DNA from: Streptomyces sp. Je 1-332
Lineage (GTDB): Bacteria > Actinomycetota > Actinomycetes > Streptomycetales > Streptomycetaceae
Direction: 5' to 3'
Assembly (NCBI RefSeq): GCF_040730185.1
Contig: NZ_CP160402.1
Coordinates: forward strand, 4,898,001-4,962,000
DNA: 64,000 nt
The position numbers and the translations under genes were made by a program. The notes beneath the pieces were generated by a model, which was given only the letters and a program-made list of their open reading frames with translations, was not told where the DNA came from and searched no databases. Below, piece after piece: positions 1 through 8,214 of this stretch. Numbering within the stretch: the stretch's first letter is position 1; every line of letters begins with the position of its first letter.

Positions 1-137
1 GCGGCGGCATCATCCCCGAGGCGGACATCGCGCCGCTCAAGGAGAAGGGTGTCGCGGAGATCTTCACCCCCGGTGCGACGACGGCCTCGATCGTGGACTG
101 GGTCCGGGCAAACGTCCGCCAGCCGGCGGGCGCCTGA
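1..137 (+). CDS. icmB: Cobalamin-binding acyl-CoA mutase small subunit (C-terminal 44 residues)
   Basis: This is the 3' end of a gene whose start lies before the window; the frame begins at base 3. The visible tail (GGIIPEADIAPLKEKGV, then IFTPGATT) is the last part of a B12-binding Rossmann domain of the methylmalonyl-CoA/isobutyryl-CoA mutase family. The GGxxP and FxPGT-like segments lie around the nucleotide loop of cobalamin. As remembered, Streptomyces IcmB is a free-standing protein of about 136 residues with a nearly identical end, so isobutyryl-CoA mutase small subunit is the best call. The His that ligates cobalt lies upstream, outside the window, and cannot be checked. Confidence 0.75.
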   Translation, partial: GGIIPEADIAPLKEKGVAEIFTPGATTASIVDWVRANVRQPAGA

Positions 138-150
138 CGGCTACCGGGCG

Positions 151-270
151 GTGGTTAATGTCTGCCGGGCTGTGGGTGGCGTCCGCCGGGGCGTGGTTGC
201 CGCACGCCGGGGTGTGGCTGACGCCGGCAGGGGTGTCGTTGCCGCGGGGCGTGGCTGGCGTCCGCCGGGT
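151..270. repeat. Degenerate 21-bp tandem repeats in a 301-bp gap
   Basis: Between the mutase tail and the stop of the DUF5691 gene lie about six imperfect units close to GTGGYTGNCGNCCGCCGGGG, most about 21 bp long. Bases 271-438 contain no gene that I can support and no clear terminator. Frames through the repeats show only low-complexity Arg/Gly/Ala translations. Confidence 0.5.
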
Positions 271-438
271 TGTTTGACGCCCTCGGTGCTGTGGTTGTCG
301 TTCGGTGGGCCGTGGCTGGCGCGGGCTGTGCTGCGGCCGGTTCGTCCGGCTTTCCTCGCTTGAGGGTGGGGGCGGGTTGTCGGCTTTGCGTTGTGGTGGG
401 GGTGGTGGCCGGCTGCCTTCGCGTCTTTCTCGGGGGCT

Positions 439-2160
439 CTAGGATGGCGGCGCCTCGGACTCTGGGAGCGCGCCAAGTTCCGCTCGCATTGCCGCGCGTA
501 GACGCAACGTACTGACCAGGCGCTGGAAAGCCTCCGACCAGTAGCCGCCGGCTCCGGGGGACGCGTCCTCCGGCTCGTCCGGTATCGCCGTCAGTGCGTC
601 CAGACGGACCGCTTCCGCCGGGTCCAGGCAGCGCTCCGCGAGGCCCATCACTCCGCTGAAGCTCCAGGGGTAACTCCCGGCGTCCCGTGCGATGTTCAAC
701 GCGTCCACCACCGCCCGGCCCAGCGGCTCCGACCAGGGCAGCTCGCACACGCCGAGCAGTTGGAACGCCTCCGAGAGGCCGTGCGTCGCGATGAACCCCG
801 CGACCCAGTCGGCCCGCTCCCCGCCAGGCAGCGCTGCGAGGAGCTTCGCGCGCTCGGCGAGCGATGCCGCGCCGGGCCCCGCAGCGTCGGGGGACGAGGG
901 GACGCCGAGCAGCGCCTGGGACCAGACCGCGTCGCGCTGCCGCACGGCCGCGCGGCACCACGCGGCGTGCAGCTCGCTCCGCCAGTCGTCGGCCACGGGA
1001 AGCGCCACGATCTCGGCGGGGTTACGGCCGCCGAGCCGCTCCGACCAGGTGCCGAGCGGAGCGGCCTCCACCAACTGGCCCAACCACCAGGAGCGTTCGC
1101 CTCGCCCCGTCGGCGGCTTCGGGGTGACGCCGTCGCGCTCCATGCCCGCGTCGCACTCGTGCGGCGCCTCGACGGTGAGCGTCGGCATGCTCTTCGTGCC
1201 CTGCGCGTGATCGATGGCCACGCAGGACGCTGCACGGTCCGCCATCCGCGCGGCCAGGGCGGACGAGGGGAGCGCGGAAAGGAGCTCGGCCGCCGTGGCG
1301 CGGACGTTACGGCTGCGGTCGGCGAGGGCCTGCTCCAGGAACGGCTCGTCGGCGTCACGCAGGTGGGTGCGCAGGGAGTCGAGGAACATCAGGCGGTCCT
1401 CCGCTCGCTCCGTACTCCAGGTGGAAGCGAGCAACTCCCGGGCTGCGTCCGGGTCATGGGACCGCACCGCGCCGAGCAGGGCGACGCGCTCGGCGAAGAG
1501 ACCCTCCTCCCAGAGCTGCTGGACCTGTGCGGTCTCTTCCGGGGCCGGCAAAGCCGCCCCGCCGCCCGGAGCGGAGCGGAGAGCGAACTTCCAGTCCGGG
1601 TTGAGCCGGGCCAGCCACAGTGCCCGCGGGCCTGCGAAGGTGAGGGCCTGCGGCCTGAGATCCGTGCGCCCGCGGGCCGCGTTCAGGAGAGCGGGGAGCA
1701 GCTCCGGTGGCGCCGCGAAGCCGCGGTCGTTGGCCAACGCCAGCCACTGGGGCAGCAGTTCCATAAGGTCGGGCACCGCGCCCCGGCGGCCACCGCTGCC
1801 CGCTCCGGGGTGATCGGTGAGCAGCGTGGCGAGCCTGCGCCGTGCCGCAGGCGGCACCACGGGCCTGGGATCGTCCGCCGCTGGCTCAGGAGGTGCGGCC
1901 GCTTGCGCGGGGGACAGCCCGGCTCTGCGCCGCACGGTCTGCACCGCGGCCGCGTCCAGGAGGGCGGTCGGTGCGTTCTTGCCTTGGGTGCGTACGGGGG
2001 GAGTGCGGCGGTCGGTGCCGAGGAGCGCGGCGGTGACCAGGTCCTCCCAGGGGGTGTCCAGGTCCTCCCAGGGGGCGGCGGTCGCTTCGGCGCGAGCGGT
2101 CGCCTTGGCGGGTGTCGTGTGTGGTGTTGTGTGTGGTGTGGGTGTGGTGTTGCCGGTCAT
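439..2160 (-). CDS. DUF5691 family protein of the SWIM/MoxR/VWA system
   Basis: The protein has 573 residues of unknown biochemical role. The start chosen is the ATG at 2160, just after a GGAG ribosome-binding site; the frame stays open upstream to 2418, but that part translates an 18-bp tandem repeat (Asp-Leu-Arg/Gln runs) and is most likely non-coding. The protein is Ala/Leu rich, with a HEAT-like stretch in the middle (EQALADRSRNVRATAAELL) and no transmembrane segment or catalytic signature that I recognise. It is the second leftward gene after the SWIM protein (450 bp apart). From memory, E. coli yehLMPQ is a related AAA/DUF5682/VWA/SWIM set, also of unknown function. The family assignment is recognition without a search. 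Confidence 0.75.
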   Translation of the reverse strand: MTGNTTPTPHTTPHTTPAKATARAEATAAPWEDLDTPWEDLVTAALLGTDRRTPPVRTQGKNAPTALLDAAAVQTVRRRAGLSPAQAAAPPEPAADDPRPVVPPAARRRLATLLTDHPGAGSGGRRGAVPDLMELLPQWLALANDRGFAAPPELLPALLNAARGRTDLRPQALTFAGPRALWLARLNPDWKFALRSAPGGGAALPAPEETAQVQQLWEEGLFAERVALLGAVRSHDPDAARELLASTWSTERAEDRLMFLDSLRTHLRDADEPFLEQALADRSRNVRATAAELLSALPSSALAARMADRAASCVAIDHAQGTKSMPTLTVEAPHECDAGMERDGVTPKPPTGRGERSWWLGQLVEAAPLGTWSERLGGRNPAEIVALPVADDWRSELHAAWCRAAVRQRDAVWSQALLGVPSSPDAAGPGAASLAERAKLLAALPGGERADWVAGFIATHGLSEAFQLLGVCELPWSEPLGRAVVDALNIARDAGSYPWSFSGVMGLAERCLDPAEAVRLDALTAIPDEPEDASPGAGGYWSEAFQRLVSTLRLRAAMRAELGALPESEAPPS

Positions 2161-2610
2161 GTGGGCTCCTCTCCCGGACGGGTAGCTCCGGCGGATGGGT
2201 GGCTCCGGCGGATGGGCAGCTCCGGTTCTCTCCGGTTTCTCCCTGGCACTACGGCCTTGCTGGCTTTTCAGATCCCGCAGGTCTTGCAGATCCCGCAGGT
2301 CTTGCAGATCCCGCAGGTCTTGCAGAGCCCGTAGACACCTCAGGCCCTCAGGCAATGCAGGTCTCGCAGGAACCGTAGACACCTGAGGCACCTCAGACCA
2401 CTGCGGCCCCTCGGGCACAGCTGCACCTCTGGTCGTGCAGAGCCCGTAGACACCTCAGGCCCCTCAAGCACTTCAGGCCCCTTAGGCCTCCTCAGAACCC
2501 TCAGCACCTCAGGCACCTCAACCCCCAACCCCCACGGGTCTTCCAGGCCCCACGGCCCCTCAGGTCTCGGCGACCCCTGGCGCCGCGCCGGCCGGCGCGC
2601 CCCGTGGTGG
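2161..2610. other. Repeat-rich 450-bp gap between DUF5691 and SWIM genes
   Basis: No independent gene is visible. The gap holds the 18-bp tandem repeat at 2269-2334 and looser recurrences of a CCTCAGG/GTAGACACCT motif up to about 2530. The two flanking leftward genes probably share the SWIM promoter, although the gap is long for an operon. Confidence 0.5.
2269..2334. repeat. 18-bp tandem repeat, three perfect copies plus a partial
   Basis: CAGATCCCGCAGGTCTTG is repeated perfectly at 2269-2286, 2287-2304 and 2305-2322, followed by a degenerate 12-bp copy. The unit is a multiple of three, so copy-number change would preserve a reading frame. It lies just upstream of the DUF5691 start codon. 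Confidence 0.9.
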
Positions 2611-3993
2611 TCAGCACAGGGTCACCGCCTCTCCCGCGCCGCGCGGCCAGGCCGTAAGAGGGGTGAAGCCCTCGTGGCCGCATTCGCCGAAGACCGTCAC
2701 CGGAGCGCCTCCGGAGAGTGCCACCAGCCGCCACAGGCCCGCCCGGGACGCGGCGGAGGGGGTGATGGGCAGCGCCATGTCGCCTTCCACGTCCACCAGT
2801 TGCCAGCTGTCGGATGAGGGCCCCGGGAGCGGAGTCGGTATGACTTCGCTCAGCGTCACCGGCCAGGCGTCCAGCCATGGGTCGTCCCGAAGCGCCTCTC
2901 CGTAGCGGTGCGCGGCCTGTTCCGTTCGTGCGCCCGGCGGCCGGATGGCTGTCGGCGCGGGAGCTCCGAATTGCTCGCCCAGGTCGGCCCGCAACTGCCC
3001 TGCTCCTGGGTACGAGGTCAGTTCGGCGTCCAGCGCGAGGCCCACCGGCAGTGCGAGTGACGGTGCGCGGCCCGCGGCTCCGTAGGAGAGGAGAAGGGCC
3101 GTCCGCCCGGACTCCGCGCCGTACAGCCAGATCCGGCGGGTGGTGAGCTTGCTGTCCGCCGAGTCGTACTGCGCGAGGACCAGCCAGCGGTCCCGCACCG
3201 ACGGGCCCTCCGTCGGCGCGGGCAGGCCTATGCGGGAGCGGACCGTGGCGGCCAGGGCCTCCGGCAGTCGCTCGCGGTGCAGCCAGCCCTGGCCGAGAAG
3301 ATGAAGGAGCGCGCACTCCTCCAGCATCCGCACGGGCCAGCCGGGCCCGGAGGAGGGAATGGCACCCAACTCCCGTACGCGCGAGGCGAGGCCGGGCGCC
3401 TGGGCGTCGACCATGCGGGCCGCTGTCTCCTCCCACAGCCCGTACCCCGTCTGCTCGGCGGCCGCTATGCCTCCTCGCAGTAGATCGGAGAGGCGCTGCT
3501 CAAGCTCCCTCACCCCAGCCGTGACCCGCTCGGCCCGCCGCTCCGCCCTGCGCCGCGCGGCCTCGGGATCAGCGACCGGCGAACCCGGCGCCGCGTCCGA
3601 AGTCCGCTTCGTCTCTGCTCTCTTACGGCGCCCCGCCAGCCATTCCTCCGCCCACCCCGGAGGTTGCGCGTCCGTCGCGACGGCGACCGTCCCGTCCTCG
3701 CCCGCCCAGAGCAGCAGCAGCCCGAGCGCGTGCTTGCACGGGAATTTGCGGCTCGGACAACTGCACTTGTACGCCGGACCCGCGGCGCCGGCGATGTCCG
3801 CGATGTCGACGACCGTCTGATACGGCCTGCTCCCGCTCCCCTTGCACAGTCCCCACACCGTCCCCTCGCCCGAACTGCCCGCCTCCGACCATGGGCCGGC
3901 GACGCCGAGTTTGCTTCCCGCCTTGCGTGATGGCGCGTCAGGAGCCAAGGCCAGCACCTGATCCGCCGTCCAGCGCACCCCCTGCTGAGTCAT
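2611..3993 (-). CDS. SWIM zinc-finger protein
   Basis: The 460-residue protein starts at the ATG at 3993. Residues 77-88 give a perfect SWIM signature CxCx6CxH (C77, C79, C86, H88) within CSCPSRKFPCKH; SWIM domains bind zinc and act in DNA or protein binding, and the yeast/human Sws1 family uses one in recombinational repair. The rest is Arg/Ala-rich without a recognised catalytic motif. There is no Shine-Dalgarno, and the predicted -10 hexamer (4001-4006) ends 7 bases before the ATG, so the transcript is probably leaderless. It is divergent from the AAA+ ATPase gene and followed by DUF5691. Codon-rich reading frame to 4350 was rejected because it runs through the promoter. Confidence 0.85.
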   Translation of the reverse strand: MTQQGVRWTADQVLALAPDAPSRKAGSKLGVAGPWSEAGSSGEGTVWGLCKGSGSRPYQTVVDIADIAGAAGPAYKCSCPSRKFPCKHALGLLLLWAGEDGTVAVATDAQPPGWAEEWLAGRRKRAETKRTSDAAPGSPVADPEAARRRAERRAERVTAGVRELEQRLSDLLRGGIAAAEQTGYGLWEETAARMVDAQAPGLASRVRELGAIPSSGPGWPVRMLEECALLHLLGQGWLHRERLPEALAATVRSRIGLPAPTEGPSVRDRWLVLAQYDSADSKLTTRRIWLYGAESGRTALLLSYGAAGRAPSLALPVGLALDAELTSYPGAGQLRADLGEQFGAPAPTAIRPPGARTEQAAHRYGEALRDDPWLDAWPVTLSEVIPTPLPGPSSDSWQLVDVEGDMALPITPSAASRAGLWRLVALSGGAPVTVFGECGHEGFTPLTAWPRGAGEAVTLC

Positions 3994-3994
3994 G

Positions 3995-4023
3995 TCATCG
4001 AAGGTAGATCCCGCCACTGACAA
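3995..4023 (-). promoter_or_regulatory. RecA-NDp/PafBC-type promoter for the SWIM gene
   Basis: On the minus strand TTGTCAGTG (4023-4015) is followed by exactly 8 bases and TACCTT (4006-4001). This is a full match to the LexA-independent DNA-damage promoter consensus tTGTCRgtg-N8-TAnnnT described in mycobacteria and recognised by PafBC. The expected transcription start falls at or next to the A of the ATG at 3993. Confidence 0.7.
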
Positions 4024-4084
4024 TCGACCCCGGGCGCCATGTCTGTGCAGGTCAGCGGCGTGCGAGGGTCGATTGTCAGTGGCG
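4012..4084. repeat. 19-bp perfect inverted repeat in the divergent promoter region
   Basis: The left arm, 4012-4030, is CGCCACTGACAATCGACCC; the right arm, 4066-4084, is its exact reverse complement. The spacer is 35 bp. Each arm contains TTGTCAGTG pointing outward towards one of the two divergent transcription units, so both arms are likely binding sites for the same activator. Confidence 0.95.
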
Positions 4085-4095
4085 TGGTGCACGGT
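4073..4095 (+). promoter_or_regulatory. RecA-NDp/PafBC-type promoter for the AAA-DUF5682-VWA genes
   Basis: TTGTCAGTG (4073-4081) is followed by 8 bases and CACGGT (4090-4095). The upstream element is identical to the one on the other strand; the -10 keeps only the A2 and T6 positions of TANNNT. A transcript starting near 4102 would carry a leader of about 47 bases with a ribosome-binding site at 4133-4140. Confidence 0.6.
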
Positions 4096-4148
4096 TGGAA
4101 TCACATCCGGGCCAGATGCGTCCGGACGAGTTGGAGGGGGATCGCTCC

Positions 4149-5324
4149 ATGACCGTGTCCGTCGGCTCGACGAACTCAACGACCTCGACAACCTCATCGA
4201 CCGAGAACCCGCTCGCGTCCGTGTCCACCGCGCCCGCGGGGGAGACGGAGGCGCTTCGGCCGCACGCCGAGCATGCCTTCGCCGCCGAGCTGGCCGCGCT
4301 CGTCGCACAGGACGACCGGCCCCGGCCTGCCCGCTGGCGGCTCTCGCCATGGGCGGTCGCGACGTATCTGCTCGGCGGCACGCTGCCCGACGGAACGGTG
4401 ATCTCGCCGAAGTACGTGGGGCCGCGCCGCATCGTCGAGGTGGCCGTCACCACCCTCGCCACCGACCGTGCCCTGCTTCTGCTCGGCGTGCCCGGCACCG
4501 CGAAGACGTGGGTGTCCGAGCATCTGGCGGCCGCGGTCAGCGGCGACTCGACACTGCTCGTGCAGGGCACGGCCGGAACGCCGGAGGAGGCGATCCGGTA
4601 CGGATGGAACTACGCGCAGCTGCTCGCGCACGGCCCCAGCCGCGACGCGCTCGTGCCGAGCCCCGTCATGCGGGCCATGTCCGAAGGCATGACGGCGCGG
4701 GTCGAGGAGCTGACCCGCATTCCCGCGGACGTACAGGACACGCTGATCACGATCCTGTCGGAAAAGACCCTTCCCATACCGGAGTTGGGCCAGGAAGTGC
4801 AGGCCGTACGCGGCTTCAACCTCATCGCCACGGCCAACAACCGCGACCGCGGGGTCAACGACCTGTCGAGCGCGCTGCGCCGCCGCTTCAACACAGTGAT
4901 CCTTCCGCTGCCGGAGAGCGCCGACGCCGAGGTCGACATCGTCTCGCGGCGCGTGGACCAGATCGGGCGCTCGCTCGATCTGCCGTCCGGGCCCGAGGGG
5001 ATCGACGAGATACGCCGCGTCGTCACCGTCTTCCGCGAGCTGCGGGACGGAGTCACGGCCGACGGGCGTACGAAGGTGAAGTCGCCGAGCGGCACGCTCT
5101 CGACGGCCGAGGCGATATCCGTCGTGACCAACGGGCTCGCGCTGGCCGCGCACTTCGGGGACGGCGTGCTGCGGCCGGGCGATGTCGCGGCGGGGATCCT
5201 CGGCGCGGTCGTACGCGACCCGGCGGCGGACCGGGTGATCTGGCAGGAGTACCTGGAGGCGGTGGTTCGGGAGCGTGACGGTTGGAAGGACTTCTACCGC
5301 GCGTGCCGTGAGGTGAGTGCGTGA
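4149..5324 (+). CDS. MoxR-type AAA+ ATPase
   Basis: The 391-residue ATPase starts at the ATG at 4149 behind GGAGGGGG. It has an N-terminal Ser/Thr-rich tail (residues 1-30), Walker A GVPGTAKT (113-120), a Walker-B-like VEELTR region near 185, sensor 1 in LIATANNRDRG (about 225-235) and an arginine-finger region SALRRRFN (241-248). MoxR ATPases act as chaperones that load or remodel partner proteins and usually work with VWA-domain proteins; the VWA partner is two genes downstream. The order AAA, DUF5682, VWA on one strand and SWIM, DUF5691 on the other suggests one functional system. The substrate is unknown. Confidence 0.85.
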   Translation: MTVSVGSTNSTTSTTSSTENPLASVSTAPAGETEALRPHAEHAFAAELAALVAQDDRPRPARWRLSPWAVATYLLGGTLPDGTVISPKYVGPRRIVEVAVTTLATDRALLLLGVPGTAKTWVSEHLAAAVSGDSTLLVQGTAGTPEEAIRYGWNYAQLLAHGPSRDALVPSPVMRAMSEGMTARVEELTRIPADVQDTLITILSEKTLPIPELGQEVQAVRGFNLIATANNRDRGVNDLSSALRRRFNTVILPLPESADAEVDIVSRRVDQIGRSLDLPSGPEGIDEIRRVVTVFRELRDGVTADGRTKVKSPSGTLSTAEAISVVTNGLALAAHFGDGVLRPGDVAAGILGAVVRDPAADRVIWQEYLEAVVRERDGWKDFYRACREVSA

Positions 5325-5328
5325 CGGG

Positions 5329-5380
5329 TGTGGGCGCGGGTGTGGGTGTGGGTGTGGGTGCGGTTGTAGGTGTGGGTGAT
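5329..5380. repeat. GTGGGT hexamer repeat
   Basis: A run of imperfect GTGGGT/GCGGGT hexamers fills most of the 96-bp gap between the AAA+ and DUF5682 genes. No terminator is visible there, which fits co-transcription. Confidence 0.7.
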
Positions 5381-5420
5381 GTGACGGTGGTTTGTTCGCG
5401 GGAGACGGGGAGGGGCGGGC

Positions 5421-8180
5421 ATGAACGGCGAGGCGCGGGGGACGACTCGGGCTGGCGAGGGGCCTTTGCTGCTCGGGGTGAGGCATCACGGACCGGGGTC
5501 GGCGCGTGCGGTGCGAGCGGCGCTTGAGCGGGGCGCGCCGCGTGTGTTGCTGATCGAGGGGCCGCCGGAGGCCGACGCGTTGGTGGGGCTCGCGGCGGAG
5601 GAGGGGATGCGGCCGCCGGTCGCGCTGTTGGCGCACGTGGTGGATGAGCCCGGGCGATCGGCGTTCTGGCCGATGGCCGAGTTCTCGCCGGAGTGGGTCG
5701 CGATCAAGTGGGCCGCGGAGGCGGGGGTCCCGGTGCGTTTCGTGGATCTTCCGGCGGCGCATTCGCTGGCGCGGGCGGAGGTGCCCGAGGGGCCTGAGGA
5801 CTCCGCGGAGGGGGCGCCGGGCGAGTCCGGAACTCCGGACGACGCGGGTGCGGACGCGGACGCGGATGCGAATGCGGGGGTGGACGCGGACGTGGATGCG
5901 GTGCGGATCGACCCGCTCGCGGTGCTTGCCGAGACCGCCGGGTACGACGATCCGGAGCGGTGGTGGGAGGACGTGGTCGAACACCGGGGGGCGAGCGGGG
6001 ACGCCTTCGCGCCGTTCGACGCGCTGGGCGAGGCGATGGGGGCGCTGCGCGAGGAGTACGGGACGGGCGGGCACGACCGTGACCTGGTGCGTGAGGCGTA
6101 CATGCGCGTCCAGGTGCGGGCGGCGCAACGGGAGTTCGGCGCGGACGACGTCGCTGTCGTGTGCGGGGCATGGCATGTGCCCGCGCTGCGGCAGAAGGTG
6201 ACGGTCGCGGCCGACCGCGCGCTGCTCAAAGGGCTGCCGAAGGTGAAGGTCGACATGACCTGGGTGCCCTGGACGCACCGCCGCCTCTCGCGGGCCAGTG
6301 GGTACGGCGCGGGGATCGCGTCGCCCGGTTGGTACGGGCATCTGTTCAGCGCGCCCGACCGGCCCGTCGAGCGATGGCTGACCAAGGTCGCTCGACTCCT
6401 TCGGGACGAGGACAGGCTTGTGTCGTCCGCGCATGTCATCGAGGCGGTGCGCCTCGCGGACACGCTCGCCGCGATGCGGGGGCGTCCGCTGCCGGGGCTC
6501 ACCGAGACGGCGGATGCGATCCGGGCGGTGATGTGCGAGGGCTCGGACGTGCCGCTCTCCCTCGTGCACGACAAGCTCGTCGTCGGGGATGTCCTCGGGG
6601 AGGTGCCTGACTCCGCACCGGCGGTGCCGTTGCAGCGCGATCTCACACGCCTCCAGCGGAAGCTACGGCTCAAACCGGAGGCTCTGGAGCGGGAGTTGGA
6701 GCTGGATCTGCGCAAGGACACGGATGCGGCGCGCAGCAGGCTGTTGCACCGCCTCCGGCTGCTCGGGATCGGCTGGGGCGAGCCGGTCGAGTCGCGGGGG
6801 AGTACGGGTACGTTCCGGGAGACCTGGCGGCTGCGGTGGGAGCCGGAGCTTTCCGTGCGGGTGGCCGAGGCGGGGGTGTGGGGGACGACCGTCCTGGCGG
6901 CGGCCACCGCTCGGGCGGAGTCCGCCGCCGTCGGGGCCGGGGCGCTGGCCGATGTCACCGCGCTGGCCGAGCGGTGTCTGCTGGCCGAACTGCCGGATGC
7001 GCTGCCTGTGGTGATGCGGGTCCTCGCGGACCGGGCGGCGCTGGACGCGGACGTCGGGCATCTGGCGCAGGCGCTGCCCGCGTTGGTGCGGTCGCTCCGG
7101 TACGGGGATGTGCGGGGCACGGACACGGCCGCGCTCGGCGAGGTGGCCGTGGGGCTGGCCGAGCGGGTGTTCGTCGGGCTGCCGCCCGCGTGCGCGGGGC
7201 TCGACCAGGACGCGGCGCTCGAGATGCGGGGTCATGTGGACGCGGTTCACCAGGCGGTGGGCCTGCTGGGGGAGTTGGGCGCTGGGCCGGCGGATGCGGC
7301 GGCGTCCGGTCCGCGGCCGTCTCCACCGGGGGCCGGCGTGCGGGGGCGGTGGTACCGCGTGCTGAGGGTGTTGGGGGGGCGGGACAGCGTCGCGGGGGTG
7401 GTGCGGGGGCGGTGCGTGCGGATCTTGATGGACGGCGGGGAGTTGGCCGATGGCGAGGCCGCCCGGTTCATGGGGCTCGCCCTGTCACGGGGGACAGAAC
7501 CCGCTGAAGCCGCCGCCTGGATCGAGGGGTTCGTGGGCGGCGGGTCAGGGGGCGGCATGCTGCTCGTCCACGACGAGCGGCTGCTCGGCCTGGTCGACGA
7601 CTGGCTGACCGGCGTCCCCGACCGCGCCTTCACCGACGTCCTGCCTCTCCTGCGGCGCACCTTCTCGGCATACGAACCAGGAGTGCGGCGCACACTGGGC
7701 GAGCTGGTACGGCGCGGCCCGACGAAGGGCGACGCGTCCCCGACCAAGGCCACCGGGATACCTGGCTTCGGACCGACCTTGAACACCGTGCGCGCAGACG
7801 CGGTCCTGCCGGTGCTGAGTCTGCTGCTGGGGGCTGGGGCGGATCCCGGGGCCGTGGATCCCCGGGATGTGTCCGGCGACGGGGTGGTGGCTGGGGCCGG
7901 GGTTGTGCGTGGTTCTGGGGCGGAGGCTGGACCAGAGGCTGCACGTGGCTGCGGGACTGGGCCCCGCCCAGGGGCGGAGGCGGGGCCGGGAGCAGTGCGT
8001 GGCTCGGGGGTGGCGCCTGGCGCGGGGGTAGGGCCCGATTTCGGGGTGGCGCCTGGCGCGGGGGTAGGGCCCGGTTTCGGGGCGGTGCCTAGCTCGGGGG
8101 TGGCGTATGGGGCGGGGTCGGAGATGGGGGCGGGGTTGTGGGGGTGGGTTGATGGCGCAGGGCGTGGCAGTGGGGGTTGA
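5421..8180 (+). CDS. DUF5682 family protein
   Basis: The 919-residue protein starts at an ATG behind a purine-rich AGGGG site. The N-terminus carries LLLGVRHHGPGSARA (H22, H23) followed by LLIEGPPEAD (44-53), and a GAWHVPAL motif lies near residue 250. A histidine after a glycine-rich strand, an acidic LIEGPPE strand and a second His motif resemble the TIKI/TraB/ChaN/EreA fold; this is inference from motif layout. Acidic Asp/Ala repeats lie near residues 145-155, and the last 110 residues are Gly/Val/Pro/Ala low complexity with a 12-residue unit duplicated exactly at DNA level. That tail is probably dispensable. It is co-directional with the AAA+ gene before and the VWA gene after it. Confidence 0.8.
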   Translation: MNGEARGTTRAGEGPLLLGVRHHGPGSARAVRAALERGAPRVLLIEGPPEADALVGLAAEEGMRPPVALLAHVVDEPGRSAFWPMAEFSPEWVAIKWAAEAGVPVRFVDLPAAHSLARAEVPEGPEDSAEGAPGESGTPDDAGADADADANAGVDADVDAVRIDPLAVLAETAGYDDPERWWEDVVEHRGASGDAFAPFDALGEAMGALREEYGTGGHDRDLVREAYMRVQVRAAQREFGADDVAVVCGAWHVPALRQKVTVAADRALLKGLPKVKVDMTWVPWTHRRLSRASGYGAGIASPGWYGHLFSAPDRPVERWLTKVARLLRDEDRLVSSAHVIEAVRLADTLAAMRGRPLPGLTETADAIRAVMCEGSDVPLSLVHDKLVVGDVLGEVPDSAPAVPLQRDLTRLQRKLRLKPEALERELELDLRKDTDAARSRLLHRLRLLGIGWGEPVESRGSTGTFRETWRLRWEPELSVRVAEAGVWGTTVLAAATARAESAAVGAGALADVTALAERCLLAELPDALPVVMRVLADRAALDADVGHLAQALPALVRSLRYGDVRGTDTAALGEVAVGLAERVFVGLPPACAGLDQDAALEMRGHVDAVHQAVGLLGELGAGPADAAASGPRPSPPGAGVRGRWYRVLRVLGGRDSVAGVVRGRCVRILMDGGELADGEAARFMGLALSRGTEPAEAAAWIEGFVGGGSGGGMLLVHDERLLGLVDDWLTGVPDRAFTDVLPLLRRTFSAYEPGVRRTLGELVRRGPTKGDASPTKATGIPGFGPTLNTVRADAVLPVLSLLLGAGADPGAVDPRDVSGDGVVAGAGVVRGSGAEAGPEAARGCGTGPRPGAEAGPGAVRGSGVAPGAGVGPDFGVAPGAGVGPGFGAVPSSGVAYGAGSEMGAGLWGWVDGAGRGSGG
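8007..8078. repeat. 36-bp tandem duplication inside the DUF5682 tail
   Basis: Two adjacent 36-bp units (8007-8042 and 8043-8078) differ at a single base and encode GVAPGAGVGPDF and GVAPGAGVGPGF. They are in frame, so they lengthen the low-complexity C-terminus. Confidence 0.85.
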
Positions 8181-8214
8181 TCGGGGCGTGGGTTCGGGAG
8201 AGGGGAGTGGGCTG

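Noticed and set aside
155..961. Long minus-strand frame across the first kilobase
   Set aside because: It lies antisense to the DUF5691 gene and translates to Arg/Gly/Pro low complexity, a typical GC-rich shadow frame.
4194..6569. A 791-residue minus-strand frame
   Set aside because: It is antisense to the AAA+ and DUF5682 genes, full of Arg/His/Pro, with no ribosome site or domain.
8107..8214. Longer N-terminus for the VWA protein
   Set aside because: The sequence is Gly/Arg low complexity overlapping the DUF5682 tail; the GTG at 8215 has a much better ribosome site and family-like start.
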